NCBI GenBank assembly: GCA_950295325.1 | Contig: OX485803.1 | Coordinates: 52,033,554-52,097,553, forward strand | Reading direction: 5' to 3' | Length of the DNA: 64,000 bases | Origin: Polytrichum commune | Lineage: Eukaryota > Streptophyta > Polytrichopsida > Polytrichales > Polytrichaceae | In this document: positions 26,286-38,800 of the stretch, in pieces | Position numbering within the stretch: the first letter of the stretch is position 1 | Layout of the letters: every line of letters starts with the position of its first letter | Translations under genes and position numbers: made by a program | The notes under the pieces: model-generated | Databases searched by the model: none | What the model was told of the DNA's origin: nothing | The model's input: the letters and a program-made list of their open reading frames with translations, nothing else

Positions 26286-27299
26286 TGTACATAGCACCAA
26301 GGGTAGGTTGGGATAGGTGATATTTAAAATCTTAAATTATTTTCTTCTAAATTCTCAAAAGGGCAATGCCATTTAGAGTCACTGGAGTAATGAAACCACA
26401 TATGGATGATGATACAGATTTTCATTCAAATTTGTGCATGTCCATCCAAAGTTTGGTGATTTCATCTATTTACTATGATTTTAAGGATTCTTTTGAAAAA
26501 TTCATCCATGAAGAAATATTTAAAACATATGAATATAATTTTACTTTTAAAATCACAATTTGATGACATGTTTCATGTCTAAAAAAAACATTGGTGGGGG
26601 TCAACTCTATTTCTAGGAGATTTTTGTTTTCCAACTAGGTGGCACTGATGAAGCAAATTGAATGAAAATGGTGAAAATGGATAAATTTGTGAGGAAATTT
26701 GTTTTGAGATTTGGTATGAGTTTCAACCCTAAAATTTGAAATTTGTTGTCGCCTTTGCCAACTAGGTATATTTTATCACTGAGAAAATCATTGGTTGGGG
26801 TGACACCTAGGAAGAACGAGATGGAATGGTCTTTTAAGAAAGTAGAGAATATTATGCACCATAGCTTTCTAGTAGTTTGGGCACCTTTCTGCGTAATGAT
26901 TAATTAAAGTGCAAAAGTAACTTAGGCATCCCAAGAAATTTAATATTTTAAAATTGGGAAGATTAAAAAATGAATTAAAAATAAGTTAGACATTCATCCA
27001 AGTCAATTCTATAATTCATAGATGGTTTTCCAATGAATGTCACTTGCATTATTATGATTTTAGGCACTCTTTGAGTGTTTTAATTTTAATTTTTAATTTT
27101 CAAAATTTTTTTGGAGGAGGGGGACACTCAACAAAATTAATTTCCTAGAAATTTAGGCACCTTTAATTTTTATTTTTATTTTGCCCAAGCTGCTAGAGAG
27201 CTACAGTAGTGTTCCTCTACATCGGTCATGTATTTCTTTTTGAAACTTCCTAGAGGTTGAACTCTCTTTCCTTCTATCTCTACCAATTGTTTTGTCACT

Positions 27300-27515
27300 A
27301 CATTGATTATCCCAATTAGTACATGTTACTATTCGGAATACTATAACTATTCAATGAGCATGTAAAATTTCATTAGACATAGTCATTTATGTTATAGTAT
27401 AATGTCCAAACAACCTATTGAACTTTCGTTAGTAAAAATTAAACTCCCCAGTAAGATGTTATTGCGTAGCTCCAAATAGTTACACACACTAATTGGTTTA
27501 TAATTAATGTACTTA
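27300..27515. mobile_element. MITE of the TATTTAGTGTCACTTACTA family, copy 3, degraded
   Basis: It shares the internal block GTCCAAACAACCTATTGAA and the right-hand phrase TAGCTCCAAATAGTTACACA with other copies. The ends are diverged, so the boundaries are approximate. Confidence 0.45.
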
Positions 27516-27815
27516 TTGAAGTAGCCAGTTCTGCCCGTGCATTGTTTCATGGTGCTTCTTTGCAATTAGCCTTCGTTTTGATGGTCAATCCGTTGGATGA
27601 TAAACATGTATTTCATTATTAATTAATTATAGTTTGTTTCGGGAGAAGCAAGGGGTGGATTGGGTTGAGGTGACAAAAGGTCGGGTTCCTTTCCCTCTCT
27701 CTTTGAGAATGAAGCTATTTATAATCTTTGTTTGGCCATTTCAACCTAACCATCAGATAACTTGTCGAAATCATACTATAGTTGCATGTTCTCCCCCTAA
27801 GGTAGACGTGTCTTA

Positions 27816-28807
27816 GGGCCACTTCACACACGAGCCAAGAGCCGTGACCATGAAAAACGAGCCCAAAAGAAAGTGTCCAAAGGTCATCCCAACACACCTC
27901 CAAAATCATGTAGTGTGGTCACGGACCCTCAAGTGTAGTGTGAACTCATACGTGATCGGGCCCTCAACCCAATGAATTCTATTCAAGCAGGTCCTCACAC
28001 ATGATAAAATAAAATAAATTAATGGTAGTGAGTGATCGGAGTGCCATGGTCCCTTGGTTTCGCGTTAGGGTCACTTCACACATGAGAAGGAGAGCCCGTG
28101 ACCATTACACTTCAAGCACTCTCATTGGTGGAAAAGGCGGAGCTAGTCCAAGTTCGCTTCACACTACCCTTGAGGGACCGACAGAGTAAGTATGTGAATG
28201 CAAGATGGATGTAAAGTCTACGTGAATTCCTACATGGCATCGAGTGGATCATGTTTCATGGTCACTTGGACTATTTTCAAAAACCGTTTCTTGGAGGTAG
28301 GCCTACCACAAAACCGAGAGACCATGGCACTACACCATGGCTTACAACCGTTGATTTATTCTATTTTATCATGTGCGAGGACCCGCATGAATAGAAATTC
28401 ATTGAAATAGCATTTGGTTGAGTGCCTGGTCACATATGACTTCACACTGTACTTGAGGGTCCGAGACCACACGACATGATATTGGAGGTGTGTTGGGACG
28501 GCCTTTGGACACTTTCTTTGGTCTGTCACAATTTCGTGATCACGGCTCTTGGCTCGTGTGTGAAGTGGCCCTTACGCCTACCTCCAAGAGGTGGTTTTTG
28601 AAAATTGTCCACGTGACCATAAAACATGTTCCATTTGATGCCATGTAGGAATCCATGTCGACTTTACATCCATCTTGCATTCACATACTCCGTTGGTCCC
28701 TCAAGCGTAGTGTGAAGCGAACTTGGACCGGCTGCACCTTTGCCACCAATGAGAGCTGCTTGAAGTGTAATGGTCATGGGCTCTCAGTGTTGTGTGTGAA
28801 GTGGCCC
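27816..28807 (-). mobile_element. Tourist-like MITE in reverse orientation, split by a nested copy
   Basis: The outer left part (27816-28067) is the inverse complement of the right half of the 14706-15206 element. The outer right part (28575-28807) is the inverse of its left half. Removing the insertion at 28068-28571 and one TTA leaves about 485 bp, the expected family length. TTA precedes the element at 27813-27815; after it the bases are TTC, a one-base decay of the expected TTA. Confidence 0.85.
28068..28571 (+). mobile_element. Tourist-like MITE inserted into an opposite-strand sibling
   Basis: This copy (504 bp) begins GGGTCACTTCACACATGAG and ends GTGTGAAGTGGCCC. It is flanked by TTA at 28065-28067 and 28572-28574. 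It is co-linear with 14706-15206 along its whole length. The break in the outer element falls at the position matching GTAGGCCTCACACAAAACCG in the uninterrupted copy, which shows insertion into a TTA present in the older element. Confidence 0.88.
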
Positions 28808-29552
28808 TTCCTACTATGGAGTGCAAAATGGTTTGATATCCTTGTAAAACGAGCTATTCTGGTATAATTTAGGGCTTACTACAACGGGGGTTTCTTGCTT
28901 GGGAAAGCCAAAAAGACAATGCTTAAATCAGTTGAACACCACCAACGTTTAGGTTCAAATATGTAACCACTTCAATAGATCATATATATATATGTACACT
29001 CTTTGAAATTTTGTCACAAATTGAGGTTTATCCGGTTGCCTTGAATGTTGTTTGCATGGCATTTCGATCCGTATAAATATTGGCTAATCGATTTGGTTTC
29101 TTTTCATGGATTTGTTGCACATCAATAGAAGGCCAAACCTCATGGAAGTAATTGCAATAAGCTCATCTAGAGGTCTTACATTGTTCACGGGGTTGTCACA
29201 CTCATAGTCCGCCAAGAGCCTAAGGCTAGTGTAAATGCAGCCTACAAAATTTGTGACTTGGCCTATAAAATTTTGAAAGCGTAGGACAAAGAGCCTATGG
29301 ACAATTTAAAAACATAGGATATCAACCTATGTGATAAAAAACATGTAGGAAATTTTGCCTACAAAGTTTTTAAAAGAGAGGATTTTAGCCATTCATCCTT
29401 CTTCAAATTGGGAAATTAGTTGACCTAAGTACATATCTTTAGGCTAATACTCGGGGCTCTTGGGTGGCACATAGACGGATATCAATAATAGCCCTAACTC
29501 CCTTCCTGCTAATCTTTACAAATACCATTCATCACAACTCCTCTCTCATCAG

Positions 29553-29553
<1 letters not shown>

Positions 29554-29593
<40 letters not shown>
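29554..29593. repeat. TC dinucleotide microsatellite
   Basis: About 20 TC units immediately upstream of the hAT relic. It interrupts any longer reading frame of that relic. Confidence 0.95.
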
Positions 29594-29596
<3 letters not shown>

Positions 29597-29917
29597 AAAC
29601 TGAAATTTCCTAACCTACTAACGCTTGCCGTCATTGCAAGATGCCAATGTGTTAGTACTGCTACTTGTGAGAGAGCTTTCTCTGTGCAAAATAACATCAA
29701 GCAGAAGAAAAGGAATCGAATGACAACAACACACTTGGATAGTGTGATGCGGGTGGCGATTGAAGGACCAACCAAAAATTTTGAGTTTATTTTGGAGGAA
29801 GCTATATCTTTGTGGAAGGATTCAAGAAAGTTTCGATTCTTGTTTACTAATCCTGAGAAATATCTTGCAGGAAGAGTAGAGGTTGAATTAGAAGATGGTG
29901 AGGACTTTCACCCTTAA
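29594..29917 (+). pseudogene. hAT transposase C-terminal dimerisation domain relic
   Basis: The 107-codon frame contains LTLAVIARCQCVSTATCERA, then FSVQNNIKQKKRNRM and a following LDSVMRVAIEG. This is the hAT C-terminal pattern (STA.CER.FS..N.IK...R.RM...L). The frame ends at a stop at 29915-29917. No catalytic domain is found upstream, where a TC microsatellite intervenes. It is a different copy from the 12772-14354 element and lies on the other strand. I did not find a convincing pair of ends; CAGTGTCCGAAAAG-type sequence, read as the inverse of 30256-30275, is a candidate right end. Confidence 0.75.
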
Positions 29918-30851
29918 ACTCATTTGAATTTTAGCAACCTTTCATTATAATCAACTCTTTAAAAAAGAGTTGGTTAATCCTTGGCCTTCAAACGTGGTGA
30001 AGGGCTTAGCCAGGTCCAATTCCTGCCAAGGATACCACTTAGTACTCAAATTTTGAATTTAAAGCCTACAACATTAAAAGATATGAAGGATTTTAACCTA
30101 CTAAAAATTAGTTTTGAAGGCAATTGGCGGGTAACTTAAAAACTCAAAAGGTTTTCAACTTACACAAATTTGATATTGTAGGATGCAACCTATGCCATGA
30201 GGGAAATAGCCTATGCCCTTTTAAAGAGGTAGGCAATTAACCTCAATAACTTCAAAAACTTTTCGGACACTGGTCACACTAGGTCGGCAAACCAACTAAA
30301 CTGGTCTCCTAGCTTGTCCAAAGTTGAAATTGATTCATGGAAATTGGGGAGACAAGTTATTGTTTGCGAGGTTCTAGCATGTTATTACCTTGTTCTCCGA
30401 GTTCCAGTTGGGCCCACTACCGATTTCAAAAAACTTGAAGTAAAGTACAAAGTCGAGCTATTTGAGGTACAAACAAACTAGATATCCATGTACCCATTTT
30501 TGACCCCAATTGGTTTGCTTGACAATATTGGAGTTGAGTGTGGTTGGGCCATTATACCACGGCCACACTAGGGTCGTTCGCCACTGCTTGGCTATAGGAG
30601 GAGTCCCTCTTCATAGGGAAACTTCATCTCTTTCCAAAATCTACTACTACTAGTAAGGATTTTCCGTCTTGCTTGCATAAACCTCATTGGGTATTATGGA
30701 TTGCAGTTTCATCAATGCATACAAGACATAAACTCTTATCAAGATGGAAACTCCCCACTCAGCATGGACCGATCGTTTGGTCCTAGACTCCTCATGTGGA
30801 CATGTTATCACTTAGGTTGTTCATTTGCAAATCACTCTCACGTGATGGTGA

Positions 30852-31126
30852 GGGCCATTTCACACCTGAGCCAAGGGCCGTGACCATGTACTCGTGTGGG
30901 GCCCTGACTCTCATCCAAAGGTCATCCCTGTTGTCTAAGTCCCTTGAATCTCACACTGTCCTCCATGTGGGACCCTGTAGACTTTCAACCATGATAATGT
31001 CTCTTTGAGCCCTTCGGCCTTCACCTTCTAGTGTGAAGTGAACTTGGACGGCCTCGGCTTTTTTGACCAACGAGAGATCTTAGAATGAATGGTAACATGC
31101 CTTCAATTTCGTGTGTGACGTGGCCC
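30852..31126. mobile_element. Short MITE related to the Tourist-like family
   Basis: It begins GGGCCATTTCACACCTGAGC and ends GTGTGTGACGTGGCCC, matching the family ends, and continues with CCAAGGGCCGTGACCATG. The interior differs from the 500-bp copies. No perfect target duplication is visible. Confidence 0.6.
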
Positions 31127-31264
31127 GAATCAGATGGTTGATTGTTTAAAATAAATTTAAATCGTATTTATTTATAGCATGCCCACACTTACTGGTGTGG
31201 GGCAGCTAGTGAATGGCTCCTATTAGCATGGACCACTTTTATCTCCACTTTGACCAGTGATGAC

Positions 31265-31308
<44 letters not shown>

Positions 31309-31684
31309 CCAGTGTTGGTCTCACATGGTCCTCCATGTAGGAATCATGTCGACTTTCGACCATGGTAATGTCTTTGAGCCCTTCGGCTTTCACCTTCTAG
31401 TGTGAAGTGAACTTGGACGGTCTCGACCTTTTTGACCACCAAGAGATCTAAGAACGGAATGGTAACATGCCCTCAATTCCGTGTGTAAAGTGACCCAAGT
31501 CCGATGGATGATGATAATTCTTCTTATTATTAAAAAAATGTTTATTTATTTATTTATTTATTTATTTATAGCATGCCCGCACTCACTGGTGTGGGGCAGC
31601 TAGCGAAGGGCTCATGTCAGCACGGACCACTTTTAGCTCCAATTTGACCAGGGATGGCCACCAGATACATAACCAGCGTTGGTA
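30951..31684. repeat. Tandem duplication of about 370 bp
   Basis: Copy 1 runs from about 30951 to 31320 and copy 2 from 31321 to about 31684. Shared landmarks in order are CCTCCATGT, TTTGAGCCCTTCGG, CACCTTCTAGTGTGAAGTGA, a TTTATTTATAGCATGCCC block, GGTGTGGGGCAGCTAG and a closing ATAACCAG(T/C)GTTGGT. Copy 1 carries the AT microsatellite at 31271-31306 and copy 2 a TATT run at 31538-31569. Confidence 0.85.
31271..31306. repeat. AT dinucleotide microsatellite (18 units)
   Basis: Uninterrupted ATAT run inside the first copy of the 370-bp tandem duplication. The second copy has only 'ATACAT' there, so the expansion came after the duplication or was lost from copy 2. Confidence 0.95.
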
Positions 31685-31727
31685 GGAACCGTTCACTCGT
31701 GGCCCACAGCGGTGCGTGTGGTCATGC
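31570..31727. mobile_element. MITE with GCATGCCC(A/G)CACT ends
   Basis: The left end GCATGCCCGCACTCACTGG and the right end (GGTGCGTGTGGTCATGC) are inverted repeats. The inner parts include GTGGGGCAGCTAG and its diverged inverse. The element is related to 36385-36534, sharing GGTAGGAACCGTTCA near the right end. Confidence 0.6.
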
Positions 31728-33859
31728 TATCGGCTCCTCGGGTGGGTTATGTGGGCCCCACTCCGGAGGCGGGGCAGGCCTGACAAGCCAGGAATAGGGT
31801 GAGGCGATGCCCTGGAATCCGGGCAGGGGTGAAAAATGTCGGCACGGGGAGGGTGTCAGAACATGGGTGGGGCAGCCGGGCAGGAGCAGATCACGGACGG
31901 GCAGGCAGGGGCGAATAATCAGCCAGGAATTAAGATACATGGATCCCCTTCTGGAGGACCACTAGCTTAGCCTTGCCTTGCCTAGCCTATGCATGCTATC
32001 CATCTGCCTTGGACTCCGGCCTAAATTGGCCCCCAATAACTTATTATTATTACCCTTTTCCCTCGCAAATAATGATTGTGGTGTGAGAGTTTCGAGCCAA
32101 GCCAAGCAAAGCGACCCTACCTACCTAGCCCACAACGTTAGCCTAGGTGTTGAAAGTGCGACGACCCAATCTCGGACTCCCGGCCCTTTCGATTTCAAAC
32201 GTCACCACTCCGGGTCCCAAATAGATATATATATATATATATGTATGTATGTATGTATGTGTATATATAACCCTTGATGATGGGAATAATGAGGAGTTAT
32301 GTATGGGAGTCCCCTCAAAGAAGAGGGATGAAATCGTGGGCTATGATCGGGGAGAACCGGTAGTTCGTTACAAGTGATCCGGTTGAGTTTGATAAATGAC
32401 CGGTGGAAGTTCAAGATTGTAGGAAAATTACCGATCATTTTAGAGGAGTTTATAGAATGTACCCCAATTTAATAAAGGAAAACGGAAGGATGCCAACATG
32501 TAACCAGTTGGACTTGCTAACACACTAGGATCTCAACCGATTATGCGCAAAATCCTCCTTGATTACTAATTGTGGGTTTGATCCTTCTTTGAGAAAAAAG
32601 CTTGTTTAGCTCGTCGTGTATCGAAGCCTGTTTTGAAAGCTGGGTGAAGTTTTTGGGATTTACAATAGGGCATGCATATGAGACCCGCCCTTTTCTTTAC
32701 TAGTTTAAACCACACTACCCTTCAAAAGTGCATATGTCACTTCTCTCCCCTTTTTTTCCTTTTAGGAAACAATTGAAATGAATTCATGTAACCAAAAAAA
32801 GGGTCCACTCGCCGATCTGTTACCCACTCACTAGAAACAATTGGGTAGGGAACCAACTAACAACTACAACTACACCATACTACTATGGCCTACAAACTCG
32901 AGGTGTTGTAAGAAGCAATGACCCGATCTCAAGTTTGTTGCCTCTTAGTTTCATTGGTAGGTTAGGTTCACACTTTGGCGGTGAAGGGATGTATTCACAT
33001 ATGAGGTTGTCATAATAGAAATTTGTCTTGCACAAGTGCCTACAAGTTATATATATATATAGTGTGTGTGTGTTTTTCAAGTTCCATCTTTTAAATTTGT
33101 GTGGAAGTTTACATCATGTAGAGCCATGCAAGAGAAAATAATGAAAGTAAGATTGGACAAACTCTTAATATTTGTGCCCAACATTTCTAGTAGGTTATGC
33201 TTGTGATTCACATAACATGTAACTTGCAAAGCTTCCATGTGAGAAAGGTTAAGCCACAATACCTAAAAGTGTCAAAATGTGAATGTGACTGAGAGCGGAA
33301 CGTGGCAAAACTCAATAATTTGAAAGTAAATCTAGAGGCACATGGGGAGCTCCACAAGAAGAGAGGGTGGGTGCAAAAAGCCCCCCAAAAGTCATCATTT
33401 GTCATCTACATGTTGCTTGCTCTCAAGCCTCCTATCCATAGTTCAAGCCTCATGGTTGGGTGGTTCATGCAACATAAACTCCTCTAGACTTATAGATTAT
33501 AAAGATATATATATATGGATTTGTATCAGTTTAACTCGTAAGTATATAGGTTACAAATTTCTTGCTTTATGTATTTTCAATCACATTCTAGGTCCAACCA
33601 CATTATATTTAAAAGTACAATACATAATGGATATTGACAAGTAGTTTCTCAATTTTATATCCAAATGGTACTAAATCGACAATAGAACTATGCATTTCCA
33701 TCCAAAATATGCAAGGCACATGTTTTCGCATGGGACACTTGCTTTGCCATCCATGATGTAGATGCAAGTGTGGGATGAGTGGCTTTACTAATAAGGTATG
33801 TGGGGTGTGGGGTGGCCACTTCTCAACATTTTTACTTGATCGGGAAGACCCATATTTAA

Positions 33860-34170
33860 TGGGTATGTGGTTTAGTGAGTATCAAAGAACAAACACCACA
33901 ACAACACATGTTTAGAAGAGACTGGACCATATCTTCAAACATTATTAAATATTCCACACTCAACATTGAACACAGTTGCAAAGAGACCTACACATACATT
34001 AAAAACAAAATCTCAATAAACTCCAAAAAACCCACCAACAAACATGAAACTCCACCAAAGAAAACCCTGATGATTTTGAACCCAAGTTATGTCGATGCTT
34101 CATCGTACATTTGCTACTGCAACACAATCCTCGTTATATATGAAGTTATCTAATTGATGGAAGTTAGCAA
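33860..34170. repeat. Dispersed repeat, copy 3 of 3
   Basis: Related in order and phrases to 7180-7460 and 9050-9340 (AGAGACTGGACCATATCTTC, CCACACTCAACATTGAACAC, GTCGATGCTTCATCGTACAT). The class of element is not recognised. Confidence 0.35.
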
Positions 34171-35349
34171 ACATATTCACAACAACAACAACAACAAAGT
34201 ACCTTATGGTTTCCACTTGTGGCACCAAGAGCGGCGGTGGTCACAAATGGCCACGGGTGCATACTTACCCTAGCCACCACTTAGCCTAGATGCTCCTCCT
34301 AGAAGCTAGTATAAGAAGTTAGTAGTACTACAACAACAATAACAACAACAACAACAACAAATGGCCATAGGTGGGGACTCGACCGTTGTTTACCTCCACC
34401 TCGGACGTTTGATTGGATGAAATTTATTCGGCCTCTTTCGTGGGAATCATTGTCAGCTCCCCTTGATGATGATCCGCATTGTCTCAAACGTAAGTCATTC
34501 ATCCTAAATCCGTGTCCGCCTCCTTGTCCCATGGCATGTACAAAACTTGCCGGCCCCACCATTCGGGTGAAATTTATAAAGGCATCTTCCCCGAACTCAC
34601 TCTCCCCCCCCCCCTTCCCCCTTCCCAAATTTACCTTCAATTTCCCAAATCCCCATCTTCCCGGAACAACACTCACGAGTAATAAATACGAATATTCCCG
34701 GTTTCAAGTTCTTGCTTTCTTTGTGTGTGTGGGTGTGTGTGTACGGGTTCACTCACGGCTTCGGAGCATGCATGTAAGGTGGACGGGTGTTGAATGGTTA
34801 CATTTTTTTGACTAGCCCGCTTCGGCCTAGGGTATAAAATGCGCGCTTAAGTGGTACAAGATGGTTAGCGCCTCCGAACTGAGGCCGTTAGCCACTTTCC
34901 TCACGATCTTCGGAGCTCGTATAAATATCTTATTCACTATCGAAGCGGACGATTCTCGTGCTCGTGGAAATGGTCATATAGGTTTCTCTGGTGATGTCCA
35001 CTATCGAGCCTAGAATGGCTATCATATTATAAGCGCGCAATCCAATTTGTTTTAAATACATGTCCTTTTGGTTGGTGTCCATCATTGGAGCCGCACCTAA
35101 CTAGATACCACTCAAATATAGATGTCCAATCGAGATAAGTGGCCATATCAGGCATATCCACCTTACGTAAAATTCTAGGGGCAAGTGGCATGATTTTGGG
35201 TGGATTTTCAACTTATTTACTCGTGGGAAACCCTATCTTAGGGTGAGTTTCCACGCAGGCTGCTTGTCCACTAAATTCTAGTGAGAACAAGGACAAACTT
35301 GCCCAAATGTAGATGGAATCTAGTGGTGTGGGGTTTGCATGTGATAACT

Positions 35350-35572
35350 ACACTAAATATTGAATGCGGTTTCATGTACTAACTGGAACTATGCAATGCT
35401 ATATTGATTTATTGTATATTATCTCATATTCTACCAACGAACATCAAATTGGTCGTTTGGACATCATAGAACATTAACAACTTTACTTGGTAAAGAATTG
35501 CATCGATAGTGAAAAGATATAGCAATGTGTAGCTCCAAATAGTAGGTGATATTAAATATCATAGCTTCTCAT
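35350..35572. mobile_element. MITE of the TATTTAGTGTCACTTACTA family, copy 4
   Basis: The left side contains GGAACTATGCAATGCTATAT, and the right side GTGTAGCTCCAAATAGTAGG then GATATTAAATATCAT. The interior shares TTGGTCGTTTGGACATCATA and AACATTAACAACTTTACTTG with the copy at 60345. The two ends are inverted relative to each other. Confidence 0.65.
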
Positions 35573-35873
35573 CTTCTCAAATTCGGGCCCACATACTAAC
35601 CTCTTCGAAAACCAATATTCAATCCTTTGGTGACCGGCACTTGTAGGTTTAGTGGGCGCATGGAAGTCTAGTGGCATGTGTCCATGGCCCTCCACACTCT
35701 AGCATGGCCACTAGAATGTGGTTGGTTGGTGGCGTGTGCTTATCTACATGCGAACACCTCCAACCCACAATTATCTAGATCTAGTGGGCGAGCGGCCTAC
35801 GTGGAAACTCACCCTTAGCATACTAGATCCCATTTCAGTACAACTATTATAGTGGGCTGAAAGGTAGCATGGG

Positions 35874-36043
35874 CATAACATTATTCAAATCCATAACAGT
35901 GCTTTGTGAAATTGGCAGTATTCAACATAATATTCCCGAATATTCCCCATACATTCAATATGAATGTGGGGGAATATTCGGAAATATTACGTGGAATACT
36001 GCCAATTTCACAAAGCACTGTTATGGATTTGAATAATGTTATG
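35874..36043. mobile_element. Near-perfect hairpin element (about 76-bp arms)
   Basis: The left arm starts CATAACATTATTCAAATCCA and includes CAGTGCTTTGTGAAATTGGC. The right arm is its inverse complement, ending GGATTTGAATAATGTTATG at 36043. I count only a few mismatches across roughly 76 paired positions, with a loop of about 17 bases near 35950-35966. It encodes no protein. Such high arm identity suggests a young insertion or a template for hairpin small RNA. Confidence 0.8.
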
Positions 36044-36384
36044 GGTGAAACATATTGTGGTCCACTCTAGTTTATGTGTGGGTTGAAAATTAGGGTGGCT
36101 TATAAACTAATGGACTATTAATATGAAAATATATTAAGATGATAAATTATAACATCAGAGCATTGACAATTTTGGTATAAATGAATGTAATACTTCTCAA
36201 TCCACAATGATTGGTGTTCGTGTAAAACACATTGATTCCATATTCTTACTTTTTCTAGCACCATTGGGTGTTTTCTAGCACCATGATCTCAAACAATAAA
36301 TCTATATTTATATTTCTGGTGGCCCCATACTTACAAGATTGACATGACTCTAAAACGAGGTGAAAGGAGAAATAGGGTAATAGC

Positions 36385-36534
36385 CCACCCACACTTACTA
36401 GTGCGGGCCACCAGTATACAATGAGTACTAGCACCAGTTGCATCTAGTGGCTCTCACTGGCTGAACCAGCTCCCAAAGTGGCCCCTACTGGTAGGAACCG
36501 TTCAGTGGTGGCCCGCACCAGTAAGTGTGGGTGG
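36385..36534. mobile_element. 150-bp MITE with CCACCCACACTTACT ends
   Basis: CCACCCACACTTACTAGTGC at the left is mirrored by GCACCAGTAAGTGTGGGTGG at the right, and the next bases GGGCCACCA / TGGTGGCCC also pair. It shares GGTAGGAACCGTTCA with 31570-31727. No target duplication is clear. Confidence 0.75.
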
Positions 36535-37249
36535 ACTAGAAGTTAGTCGACTTTCCATGTGAGTCGTGGCATTCGTTGTGGGGGTTTGGTTGCTTTTGTC
36601 AAGAAACTTATCACATTTTGATCTCGATTCACAAACACAAAATAGTGGCCAAATCGTCTTCTAAGGTGCTAGGTGCACCTTTCATGGACATTGGATCGCA
36701 ACACAGAGTGTTGAAGTTTGGCAACTCAATACATACGTACATGTATTTATCAACAAATCCAAATGAAGAACATAAAAAAAATAAAAAAATAAAAATTATC
36801 GGTTGAGATAGAAATTTATCTTTCACTTAAAATTTCAATAATTTCTCTCACTTAGGTTCCAAAAGACTAAATTGGGGTCTTTGACCACAAAAAGAGAATG
36901 CATGGCCTTAAAATAGAAACCACCGGGGTTTTCAATGGAGCCTCCAATGTGAAACATTACATTTAGAGGACACCGAAACTTTGCTCGCCATGTGAAAGGA
37001 AACCGCACTTGAAGAACGGGCAAGTCTCATCACTCTAAGGGAGGCAGGATTTAAGGTCTAAATGAGTCACCTACACACTTACATCTCCCTTGCATCTGCT
37101 GCTGCTAGGAAGGTACCGATTGCAAATTTAATAAAGGAGGAAATTGTTGGCTCGGTTCTTGATACTTAGGACCATCCCTAGCAACGACTTTTTGGGTGGG
37201 CCTATAGGGCTAGAGCATTGAATGGGGAGAACCAAGTTCAAAATTCCAC

Positions 37250-37415
37250 GAAAATTACCCATCGTTAAAGAGGCATTCATGATATTACGCGACGATGTGG
37301 TCATTAGAATACAACGGTGAGATGTTGGGAGTTCAGTCTGAATCTAAGTCTCTCTGCGTAACTTTTCGAGCATCTCACTGTTATGTTTTGAGAGTTGAAC
37401 ATTGAGTGATGTTAT
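37250..37415. repeat. Dispersed repeat paired with 49857-50012
   Basis: Both copies share GAGATGTTGGGAGTTCAGTC-like sequence, then AATCTAAGTCTCT, AACTTT(T/C)CGAGCATCT and a closing GAGT(G/A)(A/G)TGTTATG. This copy is the more diverged. Confidence 0.6.
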
Positions 37416-38800
37416 GTGTGTGGAATATACTTTAAACTAATGGAAAAAGAGAACTGAAAGATGACGGCATGTAACCGGTTGACTGGGAAACACTAGGATG
37501 TGTGATCGATCGTGCCCAAAGATATCCCCAAACAATGCGCTAAAATGTCCGCACACATTTGGATATGGCCTTAAGGCATACGGCTTTATTTCCAAACTCC
37601 ATGGAATGATTGGACCTTTGGATCGGACTAGACATTGTTTCATTCTGCCATAGATTGTGAATTACAAAGGTTGTTATTTCAAGTTTTAGAATCAAAGTTG
37701 AGATGTAGAAGTTATAGCAGGTCAAAGTGAGGTTTTTTATTTTTATTTTTTAAAATAATTTTATATATGTATATATAAGTATTTTTTTTCGTGTGATCAC
37801 AAAGGCGTTGTCATATTGTGTTGATTGCTGAATTTTAGAATGGTTAACAATGTTTTGAGCACATTGTCCAATCTCATTGCAACATGTGTAGACTCCTTTG
37901 AGTGTCCAACCTTAACCAATGTATGCATGTTGCTAGTTTGGCGCCAATGTGCCACATAGTCTATTATATTTCCAAAAAAAATGTTGGCAATTTCAGTAAC
38001 TTAGAAGAAAAACCCATTTATTTTAAATGCATCCTTTGGTAATCTTGTGAGGCCAAAGAAATTGATGTTGTGACACCTTACAATCTTGCACAATTATAAG
38101 TACACATTGATTATGAGAATGCCCACCACCTTAACATCAATCTCCCATGTTGGTCCCCCCCCCCAACTCAACTCAATCAAGAAATCACCTCGCATTACAT
38201 TGATTTCACATATTGTCATGATAGATTCCTGGACATGGCCATCAAGAGAAATATTGGAATCCCATGTGGATTGCGAAATCAGGTCCTAGCTAAACAAACA
38301 CTTTTAGCTTTGCCTCCCCCATTGCACCCACTTGTCATACGATATGAGACACACAAGTAGTGCAAGATGATTAGCATATCCAAATTGTGTATGCAACACG
38401 TCTCCTCATAATTTGGGAGCTCTATGAATATCTTAATCATTATCAAACTGATCATTGTTTTCTTTTGTAAGAAATGATGATATAAGTCCCCACCCCCCTC
38501 CAAATTATGTTGATTGTTGAAATTGGATTGGTTAACAAATTTGGAGGACGTTTGCCCAATTTCTTACAGCACATATCTTGTTGGTGTTTGTTCTTGATCC
38601 ATGATTGACCATATACCACTCAAATATAGGTGTCCAACATTTAATACAAGTACACAAATTAGGGCGGCTTACTTTACCTTATGCGTGTTCACCCTCCTTC
38701 ATGCATAGGTGTCATGATACTTTACCCACACTTGGGGGTTGGGTGATGTGTCGTAGCACCTACCAAGGGGGAGGGTGAAAACGTTGGTTGCTAACATGTA

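Larger units (their letters stand above)
21532..27815. other. Intergenic AT-rich DNA, no intact gene seen
   Basis: Only short frames without recognisable domains are present. The segment 24,640-25,030 has CT/GA-rich stretches like an old LTR, but I could not pair it with a second copy. Two MITE copies (about 26080-26285 and 27300-27515) fall in this interval. Confidence 0.4.

Noticed and set aside
34299-34815. Overlapping frames of 125 (-) and 132 (+) codons near 34.3-34.8 kb
   Set aside because: Both are low-complexity translations of a C-rich, repeat-flanked segment, with no domain and no splice support.
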